Shown piece after piece: positions 1 to 7,937 of a stretch of 64,000 nucleotides of DNA. The DNA lies in the NCBI RefSeq assembly GCF_023017165.1, contig NZ_JALKBW010000001.1:1922001-1986000 (forward strand), read 5' to 3'. The stretch is from Gordonia alkaliphila (GTDB taxonomy: Bacteria > Actinomycetota > Actinomycetes > Mycobacteriales > Mycobacteriaceae). Every line of letters starts with the position of its first letter. The first letter of the stretch is position 1. A program made the translations under genes and the position numbers. The notes under the pieces are model-generated. The model did no database searches, was not told the origin of the DNA, and worked only from the letters and a program-made list of their open reading frames with translations.

Positions 1-1
1 G

Positions 2-355
2 GCCCCGGTGATCGAGCAGCAGGCCGTGCGGCGCGTCGTCGCGCAGATCGGCGCGTACGAGCGGCTCAACGAACTCCTCAACTGGCAGGTGTCCGCTTCG
101 GGTGAGGTCTCGATGGCCGATGCGTCGGCCACCAAGGTCTTCGCCACCGAACGCCTCCAGGTGATCTACCGCCTGATCGACGACGTGGTCGGTGCCTACG
201 GCGACTTCACCGACCCGGCGACCGCGGCATTCGTGGAGTGGCTCGACCTGCAGGCCAAGCGCAACGTGGTCATCACCTTCGGTGGCGGCGTCAACGAAGT
301 GATGCGCGACCTGATCGCGACGGCCGGCCTGGGCCTGCCGCGGAACAAGAGGTGA
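2..355 (+). CDS. chsE2: Acyl-CoA dehydrogenase ChsE2/FadE29-like, C-terminal fragment
   Basis: The reading frame is open at the left edge, so only the last ~117 residues are present. They form the C-terminal helical domain of an acyl-CoA dehydrogenase. The signature stretch TFGGGVNEVMRDLIATAGLG near the end is the region that contacts FAD and the partner subunit. The gene is followed 5 bp later by chsH2, then chsH1 and ltp2. This is the order fadE28-fadE29-Rv3542c-Rv3541c-Rv3540c of M. tuberculosis, which identifies it as the FadE29 (ChsE2) subunit. In that system ChsE1-ChsE2 is a heterotetramer that desaturates the three-carbon side-chain CoA thioester left on the sterol nucleus. The start and catalytic region lie outside the window. 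Identification rests mostly on synteny. Confidence 0.85.
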   Translation, partial: APVIEQQAVRRVVAQIGAYERLNELLNWQVSASGEVSMADASATKVFATERLQVIYRLIDDVVGAYGDFTDPATAAFVEWLDLQAKRNVVITFGGGVNEVMRDLIATAGLGLPRNKR

Positions 356-360
356 CCGGG

Positions 361-1332
361 ATGGACCACGACCAGATCCGCGCAGCCGCCGCCGACCTGA
401 AAGCGGCCGGGGCCAGCGCCCCGCTGCGCGGGCGCGACCCGATCAACCAGCCGATGATCCACAACTGGGTCGAGGCGATGGGCGACGCGAACCCGATCTA
501 CGTCGACGACGAGGCCGCCCGCGCCGCAGGGCACCCCGGCATCGTCGCACCGCCGGCGATGGCGCAGGTGTGGACCATGCGCGGCCTGCACGGTGTGCGC
601 GCCGCCGACGACCCGCTGGGTCGGGCCACCGAACTGTTCGACGAGGCCGGCTACACCTCGGTGGTGGCCACCAACTGCGACACCGTCTACCACCGGTACA
701 CCCGGCCCGGCGAAGAAGTGACGCTCTCGGCCGAGCTCATCGACGTGACCGGACCGAAGCAGACGGCACTGGGCGAGGGCTGGTTCTTCACCACCCGCAA
801 CACCTGGTCCGTCGGCGACGAAGTGGTCGCCGTGATGGAGTTCCGGATCCTCAAGTTCCGGCCCGGCTCGGCCGCACCGGCGAAGCCCGCGGCGCCGGAG
901 GGCCTCGAGCCCGCGAAGCTGCTGCGCCCGTCGGTCTCCCGCGACACCGCGTTCTTCTGGGAAGGCGTGGGCGCCCACGAGCTGCGCATCCAGCAGCTCG
1001 AGGACGGCTCGCTGCACCATCCGCCGATCCCGGCCACCTGGAAGCCCCGCGGCGCCGACGGCCAGTACCCCGGCACCGACTACGTGGTCGCGGCCGGCAC
1101 CGGCACTGTCTTCAGCTTCGTGGTCCACCACGCGCCCAAGGTGCCCGGTCGTGCGCTGCCCTTCGTGGTGGCGCTCGTCGAGCTCGACGAGGGCGTGCGC
1201 ATGCTCGGTGAGCTGCGCGGCGTGGACCCGGCCGAGGTGAAGATCGGCATGCCGGTGCAGGTGGAGTTCCTCGACTTCGACGCCACCGACGATGCCCCGG
1301 CCTGGACCCTGTACGCATGGAGTGCGCGATGA
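361..1332 (+). CDS. chsH2: Steroid enoyl-CoA hydratase subunit ChsH2 (MaoC-like plus DUF35)
   Basis: A 323-residue two-domain protein. Residues ~1-170 form a hot-dog MaoC-like domain, and ~185-323 a DUF35 OB-fold domain. The MaoC motif reads GDANPIYVDD (Asp42 to Tyr47): the usual catalytic His of the D-x4-H motif is Tyr, so this half is probably a non-catalytic partner of ChsH1. No CxxC zinc ribbon is visible in the DUF35 part. In known systems ChsH1-ChsH2 hydrates the steroid 17(20)-ene-CoA, and the DUF35 domain binds Ltp2 to form the aldolase. I chose the ATG at 361, 5 bp after the upstream stop with a GAGGTGA ribosome site. A longer in-frame extension would run inside chsE2. The stop overlaps chsH1 as ATGA. 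Confidence 0.92.
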   Translation: MDHDQIRAAAADLKAAGASAPLRGRDPINQPMIHNWVEAMGDANPIYVDDEAARAAGHPGIVAPPAMAQVWTMRGLHGVRAADDPLGRATELFDEAGYTSVVATNCDTVYHRYTRPGEEVTLSAELIDVTGPKQTALGEGWFFTTRNTWSVGDEVVAVMEFRILKFRPGSAAPAKPAAPEGLEPAKLLRPSVSRDTAFFWEGVGAHELRIQQLEDGSLHHPPIPATWKPRGADGQYPGTDYVVAAGTGTVFSFVVHHAPKVPGRALPFVVALVELDEGVRMLGELRGVDPAEVKIGMPVQVEFLDFDATDDAPAWTLYAWSAR

Positions 1333-1745
1333 CCGACACCATCCACACCGGCCGGATCTCCGTGGGAGATGTCTTGCCGCCGTTGACCATTGACGCGACG
1401 CCGACCTTCGTCGTCGCCACGGCGCTGGCCACCCGGGACTTCCAGGACGTCCACCACGATCGGGATCTGGCGCACGCGAAGGGGTCCAAGGACATCTTCG
1501 TCAACATCCTCACCGACACCGGTCTGGTGGAGCGCTTCGTCACCGACTGGGCCGGCCCGCGCGCGCGGATCGGCTCCATCAAGCTCAAGCTCGGTGTGCC
1601 CTGGTACGCCTACGACAGCCTGACCTTCACCGGCGAGGTCACCGACCTCGACGGCGACGTCGTCACCGTGGCGGTGACCGGCACCAATTCCCTTGGCAAG
1701 CACGTGATCTCGACGGTCACCTTCTCCCGGGAGGGGGACCGATGA
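1329..1745 (+). CDS. chsH1: Steroid enoyl-CoA hydratase catalytic subunit ChsH1 (MaoC)
   Basis: A 138-residue single hot-dog-fold MaoC protein. The segment ATRDFQDVHHD contains Asp37 and His42. By position these match the catalytic Asp/His pair I recall for M. tuberculosis ChsH1 (D29, H34). With ChsH2 it adds water across the side-chain double bond before retro-aldol cleavage. An ATG at 1317 is also in frame. The ATG at 1329 overlaps the chsH2 stop as ATGA, the same coupling as at the chsH1-ltp2 junction, so I prefer it. The tight overlaps imply obligate co-translation of the hydratase and aldolase subunits. Confidence 0.92.
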   Translation: MTDTIHTGRISVGDVLPPLTIDATPTFVVATALATRDFQDVHHDRDLAHAKGSKDIFVNILTDTGLVERFVTDWAGPRARIGSIKLKLGVPWYAYDSLTFTGEVTDLDGDVVTVAVTGTNSLGKHVISTVTFSREGDR

Positions 1746-2923
1746 GCGATCGCACTCTGTCCGGCAAGGCGGCCATCGCCGGAATCGGCGCGACCGACTT
1801 CTCCAAGGACTCCGGTCGCAGTGAGCTGCGGCTGGCGGCCGAGGCGGTCAACGCCGCGCTCGCCGACGCGGGGCTCACGCCCGCCGACGTCGACGGTCTG
1901 GTGACCTTCACGATGGACACCAACGCCGAGATCGCGGTGGCCCGCGCCGTCGGGATTCCGGAGCTCAAGTACTTCTCCCGCATCCACTACGGCGGCGGCG
2001 CCGCCTGCTCCACCGTGCAGCAGGCCGCGATGGCCGTCGCGACCGGTGTGTGCGAGGTGGCCGTGGCCTACCGCGCGTTCAACGAGCGGTCCGGGCTGCG
2101 TTTCGGTCAGGTGAACTCGGCCGTCGCCAACCAGGAGAACTCGTCGGGCACCGACAACGCCTTCTCGTACCCGCACGGCCTGTCGACGCCTGCCGCCTTC
2201 GTCGCGATGGTGGCGCAGCGGTACATGCACGAGTACGGCGCCACTAGCGAGGACTTCGGCCGGATCGCCGTCGTCGACCGCAAGCACGCGGCCGTCAACC
2301 CGAACGCGTTCTTCTACGGCAAGCCGATCACCCTGGCCGATCACCAGGCCAGCCGGTACATCGCTGAGCCGCTGCACCTGCTCGACTGCTGCCAGGAGTC
2401 CGACGGCGGCGTGGCCGTCGTCGTGGTCTCCCCGGAACGCGCCAAGGATCTGGCGAAGCGTCCGGTGACCATCGCCGGCGCCGCGTCGGGCAGCGGCCGC
2501 GACCAGTTCATCATGACCAGCTACTACCGCGACGAACTCGCCGGGCTGGAAGAGATGGGTCTGGTGGGCCGGCAGCTATGGGCGCAAGCGGGCATGAGCC
2601 CGTCCGACGTCGACCTGGCGATCCTGTACGACCACTTCACCCCGTACACGCTGATGCAGCTCGAAGAACTCGGCTTCTGCGGACGCGGTGAGGCCAAGGA
2701 CTTCGTCCGCGAACCGGGCGCCCTCGAAGTGGGTGGACGACTGCCGCTGAACACGCACGGCGGACAGCTCGGCGAGGCCTACATCCACGGCATGAACGGC
2801 ATCACCGAGGCGGTCCGGCAGTTGCGTGGCGACTCGGTGAATCAGGTCGACGGCGCGTCCGCCGCCCTGGTCACCGCCGGTACCGGCGTGCCGACCTCCG
2901 GCCTGATCCTGACCGTCGACTAG
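1742..2923 (+). CDS. ltp2: Steroid side-chain aldolase Ltp2 (thiolase superfamily)
   Basis: A 393-residue thiolase-fold protein of the lipid-transfer/SCP-x thiolase branch. The C-terminal motif HGGQLGEAYIHGMNG marks this branch. Known members (Rv3540c) act with the DUF35 domain of ChsH2 as a retro-aldolase. They split the hydroxylated C22 side-chain CoA into androst-4-ene-3,17-dione (or the 1,4-diene) and propionyl-CoA, the last step of side-chain removal. The start overlaps the chsH1 stop (ATGA). It is the last gene of the visible operon. A 74-bp gap with its own ribosome site follows before the ligase gene. Confidence 0.92.
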   Translation: MSDRTLSGKAAIAGIGATDFSKDSGRSELRLAAEAVNAALADAGLTPADVDGLVTFTMDTNAEIAVARAVGIPELKYFSRIHYGGGAACSTVQQAAMAVATGVCEVAVAYRAFNERSGLRFGQVNSAVANQENSSGTDNAFSYPHGLSTPAAFVAMVAQRYMHEYGATSEDFGRIAVVDRKHAAVNPNAFFYGKPITLADHQASRYIAEPLHLLDCCQESDGGVAVVVVSPERAKDLAKRPVTIAGAASGSGRDQFIMTSYYRDELAGLEEMGLVGRQLWAQAGMSPSDVDLAILYDHFTPYTLMQLEELGFCGRGEAKDFVREPGALEVGGRLPLNTHGGQLGEAYIHGMNGITEAVRQLRGDSVNQVDGASAALVTAGTGVPTSGLILTVD

Positions 2924-2997
2924 CCCCACACCGTCGCACCACTCCCACCACCGCACCGGCCTGCAGGCCAGGCGCTCTTCCGCAAGGAGAAAGTTCC

Positions 2998-4605
2998 ATG
3001 AAGTTCAATCTCGCCACCGTCTTCGAGACCGTCGCCGACGCGGTGCCCGACCGCGACGTGCTGACCTACGAGGGCAAGGGCATCACCTACGCCGCCATGG
3101 ACGCGCAGACCAGCCAGGTGGCGCACCTGCTGGCCGCGCACGGCATCGGCCGTGACGACAAGGTGGCGCTGTACCTGAAGAACAGCGTCGAGCACGTCGC
3201 CGCGCTGCTGGGCATGCTCAAGATCGGCGCCGTTCCGGTCAACGTGAACTACCGCTACACCGAGCCGGAGCTGGAGTACATCTTCGACAACTCGGACTCG
3301 GCGGCGATCATCGTCGAACTGCCCGAGCACCAGGCGCTGCTGGCGAAGGTGCTGGACAAGCTGCCGGAGCTGCGCGTGATCTTCGTGATCGGCGAGGTCA
3401 CCGAGGAACTGAAGGCCGCCGCCGGCGACACCATCGGGCTGGTCGACTTCGCGGACTGGACCGAGCAGTCGACCGAACGCGACTTCCCCGAGCGCAACGG
3501 CGAAGAGCTGTACCTGATCTACACGGGTGGCACCACCGGCTACCCGAAGGGTGTCATGTGGCACCACGACGACTTCTTCCGGAAGCCGATCTCCGGCGGC
3601 AACCCGTACGGACCGGCCCGCGAAAGCTACGAGGAGCTGGGCCGCGAGGTCGCGAACTTCCCGTCGCTGGCCTTCCTGATCGCCGCCCCGCTGATGCACG
3701 GCGCCGCGTCGTACTCGCTGTTCACCTTCCTGTCGCTGGGCGGCCGCCTCATCCTGGAGCGCGACTTCGACCCGGAGGCGATCGTCGGGAACATCGCGCG
3801 CGACCAGACTCAGATGATCCTCATCGTCGGCGACGCCATGGGCATGCCGCTGGTGGAGGAGATGGAGCGTCGTCAGGAGGAGCTCGACCTGTCGTCGCTG
3901 TTCATGATCGCCTCGGGCGGCGCCATCTGGAGCCAGAGCGTCCGCGATCGCTTCACCAAGATCAAGCCGGAACTGGTGCTGCGCGACAACTTCGGCGCCT
4001 CCGAGTCGGGCAACGACGGCGAGATCTCGCTGGACGAGAACGGCAACCTCAAGATGCCGCCCACCGACCGGATGATGGTGGTCAACGAGAAGTTCGAGCG
4101 CATCACCACGCCGGGCGAGGTGGGCTACATCGCACGCGTCGGCAACATCCCGCAGGGCTACTACAAGGACCCGGAGAAGACCGCCAAGACCTTCCCGACC
4201 ATGGCCGACGGCACCCGCATCTCGGTGCTCGGCGACATGGGCTACGTCCACGAAGACGGCAGCACCGTGTTCCTGGGCCGCGGCAGCCAATGCATCAACA
4301 CCGGCGGCGAGAAGGTGTACGCCGAAGAGGTCGAGGCCGCACTGCACGGTCACCCGGACGTCGCCGACGCCCTCGTCGTGCCGGCCCCGGACCCCAAGTA
4401 CGGCCAGCGCGTCGCCGCCGTGGTGCAGCTGCAGCCGGGCGCCGCGGAGCCGACCCTGGAAGAGATCCAGGAGTTCTGCCGCCAGACGCTGGCCCGCTAC
4501 AAGGTCCCGCGCACCCTGGTGGTGGTCGACGAGGTGCGCCGCACCCCGGCCGGCAAGGCCGACTACCGCTGGGCCAAGGCTGCCGCGGAGGCGGTCGAGG
4601 CCTAA
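2998..4605 (+). CDS. fadD19: Acyl-CoA synthetase, probable steroid-26-oyl-CoA ligase (FadD19-like)
   Basis: A 535-residue ANL-superfamily acyl-CoA ligase. The P-loop YTGGTTGYPKG lies at residues 175-185. The C-terminal core has GRGSQCINTGGEKVYAEEVE, and the conserved catalytic Lys is in RTPAGKADY near the end. It activates a carboxylate as an acyl-adenylate and transfers it to CoA. FadD19 in mycobacteria and rhodococci loads the C26 carboxyl of oxidised sterol side chains to start beta-oxidation. Length, sequence style and the position directly after ltp2 favour that role, but a FadD17-type or other ligase cannot be excluded by eye. A strong AAGGAGAAA ribosome site precedes ATG 2998. The gene converges on phr. 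Confidence 0.65.
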   Translation: MKFNLATVFETVADAVPDRDVLTYEGKGITYAAMDAQTSQVAHLLAAHGIGRDDKVALYLKNSVEHVAALLGMLKIGAVPVNVNYRYTEPELEYIFDNSDSAAIIVELPEHQALLAKVLDKLPELRVIFVIGEVTEELKAAAGDTIGLVDFADWTEQSTERDFPERNGEELYLIYTGGTTGYPKGVMWHHDDFFRKPISGGNPYGPARESYEELGREVANFPSLAFLIAAPLMHGAASYSLFTFLSLGGRLILERDFDPEAIVGNIARDQTQMILIVGDAMGMPLVEEMERRQEELDLSSLFMIASGGAIWSQSVRDRFTKIKPELVLRDNFGASESGNDGEISLDENGNLKMPPTDRMMVVNEKFERITTPGEVGYIARVGNIPQGYYKDPEKTAKTFPTMADGTRISVLGDMGYVHEDGSTVFLGRGSQCINTGGEKVYAEEVEAALHGHPDVADALVVPAPDPKYGQRVAAVVQLQPGAAEPTLEEIQEFCRQTLARYKVPRTLVVVDEVRRTPAGKADYRWAKAAAEAVEA

Positions 4606-4633
4606 GCGGTCGACGTCTGAGCAGGTGTGACTC

Positions 4634-6010
4634 TCAGCGGCCCTTGATCGTTGCGTAACGGTCGAGGGCCGCGAGTCGTTCGGTGGCATGGTCGACGATC
4701 GGCGCCGGGTAGCCGGGTGCGCCGGAACCCGGGAGGTGGACCCGACCGCCTGCGATACCGCGCAGCTCGGGGACCCAGCGGCGGACGTAGTCGCCGTCCG
4801 GGTCGAACCGTCGCCCCTGGGTCACCGGGTTGAAGACGCGGAAGTAGGGCGCGGCGTCGGTGCCGGAGCCGGCAGTCCACTGCCAGCCGTGTTGGTTCGA
4901 GGCCAGGTCGCCGTCGACCAGGTGCGTCATGAAGTGGCGGGCCCCGCGCCACCACGGCAGGTGCAGGTCCTTGGTGAGGAACGACGCCGTGATCATCCGG
5001 ACGCGGTTGTGCATCCAGCCTTCCGCCAACAGCTGCCGCATGCCGGCGTCGACGATGGGGTAGCCGGTGCGGCCGGTGCACCAGGCCTCGAAGTCGCGGT
5101 CGGCGTCCGGCCCGGAGTCGTGCGGGAGGGCGTCGAACCGGGCGTCGTAGTTGCAGCGGGCCGTCTCCGGCCGGTGGTGCAGGACGTCAGCGTAGAAGTC
5201 CCGCCAGGCCAGTTCGCTGCGGAAGGTCGCGGCGTTGTCGCCGGTCGCGTTCCGCAGGTCGCGCAGCAGCGTCCGCGGGTGCAGGCAGCCGAATTTCAGG
5301 TAGGCCGAGAGGCGGCTGGTTGCATCCAGGTCGGGGCGGTCGCGGTCGGTCGCATACCCGGGAGCGTCCGTCGTGTCGTCGAATCCGGTGCGGAAGTCGG
5401 CCCAGCGCGCGCGGGCGGCCGCTTCACCGGGGACGGGCAGGGTCGCGTCGACGTCGATCTCCGGCAGCGGGTCGCTCGCCGACGGCGGCGCGATCCAGTT
5501 CAGCGTGCCGGCGTCGGTGTCGGCCGGTGCGCGCCACCCGTGGTCGTACCAGGCACGACGGTACGCGGTGAACACGCGATACCCGCCGCCCGACGAACTG
5601 CGCACCCGGCCCGGAGCGACGGCGTACGGCGATCCGGTGGCGACCAGCTCGCGGCCGTTCTCCGCCAGCGCTGCGGCGACCGCTGCGTCGCGACGGCTGC
5701 CGTAGGGGCCGTAGTCGGCGCTGACATGGACGTCGCGCGCGCCGACCTGTGCGGCCACCGCGGGCACCACGTCGACCGGGTCGCCCGCGCGGATCAGCAG
5801 ACGTCCTCCGAGGTCGTCGTCGAGGGCGCGCAGGCAGCCGGCGAGGAAGGCCCGGCGGGCCGCGCCGGACGGGCGCAGCAGCGCCGGATCGACCACGAAC
5901 AGCGCGAGGGCGTCGTCGCTCGTGTCGGCGGCCGACAGCAGCGTCGGGAGATCGCGCAGGCGAAGGTCGCGGCGGAACCAGATCACTGCGGGGGCGGCCA
6001 TACCTGTCAT
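4634..6010 (-). CDS. phr: Deoxyribodipyrimidine photolyase
   Basis: A 458-residue class I photolyase/cryptochrome-family flavoprotein. The N-terminal alpha/beta antenna-pigment domain begins VIWFRRDLRLRDLP. The C-terminal FAD-binding half contains AWRDFYADVLHHRPE and the strongly conserved stretch around HLVDGDLASNQHGWQWTAG, followed by YFRVFNPVTQ. The enzyme repairs UV-induced cyclobutane pyrimidine dimers using blue light. The start at 6010 has an AAGGGA sequence just upstream; a second ATG at 6001 would remove only three residues. It is divergent from the SulP transporter, with ~70 bp between the starts. The conserved DGDLASNQHGWQW region supports repair activity rather than a pure photoreceptor. 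Confidence 0.95.
   Translation of the reverse strand: MTGMAAPAVIWFRRDLRLRDLPTLLSAADTSDDALALFVVDPALLRPSGAARRAFLAGCLRALDDDLGGRLLIRAGDPVDVVPAVAAQVGARDVHVSADYGPYGSRRDAAVAAALAENGRELVATGSPYAVAPGRVRSSSGGGYRVFTAYRRAWYDHGWRAPADTDAGTLNWIAPPSASDPLPEIDVDATLPVPGEAAARARWADFRTGFDDTTDAPGYATDRDRPDLDATSRLSAYLKFGCLHPRTLLRDLRNATGDNAATFRSELAWRDFYADVLHHRPETARCNYDARFDALPHDSGPDADRDFEAWCTGRTGYPIVDAGMRQLLAEGWMHNRVRMITASFLTKDLHLPWWRGARHFMTHLVDGDLASNQHGWQWTAGSGTDAAPYFRVFNPVTQGRRFDPDGDYVRRWVPELRGIAGGRVHLPGSGAPGYPAPIVDHATERLAALDRYATIKGR
4637..4672. terminator. Hairpin between convergent ligase and photolyase genes
   Basis: A 16-bp stem (4637-4652 with 4657-4672) closes on a GCGT loop, with only two non-Watson-Crick positions. 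It overlaps the last codons of the photolyase gene and lies ~30 bp after the ligase stop, so it could stop transcription from both sides. There is no T-run, as is common for actinobacterial terminators. The structure is seen directly; its function is inferred. Confidence 0.5.
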
Positions 6011-6081
6011 TGTTCCCTTGTCGGGGCGGCGGTGCGATGATCGGCGCGTCGCGGCCGGAGCCGGTAGGGCAGGATCAAGGG

Positions 6082-7803
6082 ATGACCAGGGGGAGCGCCG
6101 CGCTGCGCGGAATCGCTCGGGTGCTGCCCGGTGCCGAGACCGTGCGTTTGTACCGGCGCGGATGGCTGCGCGGCGATCTCGCCGCGGGCATCGCGGTCGG
6201 CGCGCTGCTGATCCCGGCTGGTCTGGGTTACGCCGAGGTGGCCGGCCTGCCGCCGGTGACCGGCCTATACGCGACCATCATCCCGATCCTCGTTTACGCC
6301 GTGCTCGGGCCGTCGCGCATCCTGGTCCTCGGGCCCGACTCGGCGTTGGCGCCGATCATCGCCGCTGCCGTGATTCCGCTGGCCATCGACAGCGAACGCC
6401 GCGTGGATCTCGCCGGGGTGCTGGCCATCGAGGTGGGCGTCGTGCTCGTCTTGGCCGCGGTCCTGCGCCTGGGCTTCGTGACGAGTCTGCTCGCCAAACC
6501 CATCCGGATCGGCTACCTGAACGGCATCGCGCTGGTCGTCGTGCTCGGTCAGATTCCGGCGCTGCTCGGCTACTCCGGGAACGGCGACTCGATCATCGAG
6601 GTGCTGACCACCGATCTGCGCGGCGTGATCGACGGTCGCGCGCAGCCGAAGGCCGTCGTGATCGGTCTGGTGTGCCTGGTGGTGATCGTCGCGCTCAAGT
6701 GGTGGAAGCGGACCATTCCGGGCGTGCTGGTGGCCGTCGCCGGGTCGATGCTCTTCGTCTGGGCGATCGGCTGGGAGGACACCGTGCCGGTGGTCGGGGC
6801 CATGCCCGACGGTCTGCCCGCGCCCGCCGTGCCGTCCGCGAGCTGGGACGACTGGGTCTCGCTGATGCTGCCCGCGGTCGGTATCGCGTTGATCGCCTTC
6901 GCCGACACCAGCGTGCTGTCGCGCACCTTCGCCGCGCGCGCCGGGCATTCGGTCGACGGCAACCACGAGATGGGTGCGGTCGGGGCGTCGAACGTGGCCG
7001 CGGGCTTCTTCGGCGGCTTCCCGATCTCGGCGTCGAGCTCCCGCACCGCGGTGGCCGAACAGTCCGGCGCCAAGACCCAGCTGACGGCGCTGATCGGTGC
7101 GGCGCTGCTGATCCTCGCGCTGGTGCTGGTCCCCGGTCTCACCGAATACCTGCCGTCGGCCGCGCTGGCCGCGGTGGTCATCACCGCCGCCCTGGCGCTG
7201 GTCGACGTCCGTTCGGTGGTGGAACTGTTCCGGATCGACTTCGTGGAGGGCGCGATCAGCGTCGTCGCCTTCGGTGGCGTCGCGATCCTCGGCGTGATGG
7301 AAGGCATCCTGGTGGCGATCGGCCTGGCCTTCGTCGCCTTCATCTATGCGGTGTCGCGGCCCTATCGTGCCGAGTTGGGCTGGGTCCCCGGCCTGCGCGG
7401 CTACCACGACCGGGCGCGCCACCCGGAAGCCGAACTGACCCCGCACGTGCTGCTGTTGCGGTTCGACGCGCCGCTGTTCTTCGCCAACGGCGCCCGGTTC
7501 GACGACTGGGTGCGTGACGAGTACCGGTCTGCTCGGTCGGCCGGCCGCGAGATCACCGCCGTGGTGCTGGCCTGCGAGCCGATCACCCACATCGACTCCA
7601 CCGCGATCGACGAACTGGTGGAGCTCGACGACTACCTCTCCAAGCACTCCGTCGACCTGGCGTTCGCCGAGATGAAGGATCCGATCCGGGAGCAGTTGGA
7701 GCGCTATCGCCTCAAGGTCGACGGCAAGCCGCGCTTCGGATCCAGCCAATTCGCGCCCACCGTCGACGCGATGGTCGACCGGTTCGACGACCGCCCCGCC
7801 TGA
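6082..7803 (+). CDS. SulP-family anion transporter with STAS domain
   Basis: A 573-residue integral membrane protein. A hydrophobic core of about 10-12 segments starts at GDLAAGIAVGALLIPAGLGY, includes the family signature around AEVAGLPPVTGLYATIIPIL, and is followed by a cytoplasmic STAS domain (EPITHIDSTAIDELVELDDY, about residues 490-560). SulP proteins carry sulfate, bicarbonate or other anions. The substrate cannot be read from sequence, and no carbonic anhydrase gene or domain is adjacent. The frame stays open upstream to 5749 inside the photolyase gene. I take ATG 6082, which follows an AAGG and begins with a typical cytosolic leader before the first membrane segment. Confidence 0.9.
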   Translation: MTRGSAALRGIARVLPGAETVRLYRRGWLRGDLAAGIAVGALLIPAGLGYAEVAGLPPVTGLYATIIPILVYAVLGPSRILVLGPDSALAPIIAAAVIPLAIDSERRVDLAGVLAIEVGVVLVLAAVLRLGFVTSLLAKPIRIGYLNGIALVVVLGQIPALLGYSGNGDSIIEVLTTDLRGVIDGRAQPKAVVIGLVCLVVIVALKWWKRTIPGVLVAVAGSMLFVWAIGWEDTVPVVGAMPDGLPAPAVPSASWDDWVSLMLPAVGIALIAFADTSVLSRTFAARAGHSVDGNHEMGAVGASNVAAGFFGGFPISASSSRTAVAEQSGAKTQLTALIGAALLILALVLVPGLTEYLPSAALAAVVITAALALVDVRSVVELFRIDFVEGAISVVAFGGVAILGVMEGILVAIGLAFVAFIYAVSRPYRAELGWVPGLRGYHDRARHPEAELTPHVLLLRFDAPLFFANGARFDDWVRDEYRSARSAGREITAVVLACEPITHIDSTAIDELVELDDYLSKHSVDLAFAEMKDPIREQLERYRLKVDGKPRFGSSQFAPTVDAMVDRFDDRPA

Positions 7804-7845
7804 CCCTTCGAGCGGTCGCTCCGGGGCCCGGTTCGACACCCGATG

Positions 7846-7864
7846 TTAGGTCATGCTTATCTTC
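7846..7864. promoter_or_regulatory. IdeR/DtxR-like iron box, upstream copy
   Basis: The 19-mer TTAGGTCATGCTTATCTTC matches the IdeR/DtxR consensus TTAGGTTAGSCTAACCTAA at about 13 of 19 positions by my count. It lies ~75 bp before the start of the secreted repeat protein and is one base from a second box. This is an imperfect site on its own. Confidence 0.5.
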
Positions 7865-7865
7865 A

Positions 7866-7884
7866 TTCGGTTAGGCAAGCCTGG
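7866..7884. promoter_or_regulatory. IdeR/DtxR-like iron box, downstream copy
   Basis: The 19-mer TTCGGTTAGGCAAGCCTGG matches about 14 of 19 positions of the IdeR/DtxR consensus, including the core GGTTAG and GCCT arms. Together with the adjacent copy it makes a 39-bp tandem operator typical of iron-repressed genes. The downstream gene is therefore predicted to be induced when iron is scarce. Confidence 0.6.
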
Positions 7885-7937
7885 CTTGTTCGACGTTCTG
7901 GTTTCGGTCGGTGAAGAGCACCTTGGAAGGTCCATAC

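Noticed and set aside
2920..4689. 589-residue minus-strand open frame opposite the FadD19-like gene
   Set aside because: Composition is Arg/Val/His/Gln-rich with no family signature, and the plus strand encodes a complete ligase. Long antisense frames are expected at this GC content.
4688..6040. 450-residue plus-strand frame
   Set aside because: Antisense of the photolyase gene, which has all family motifs.
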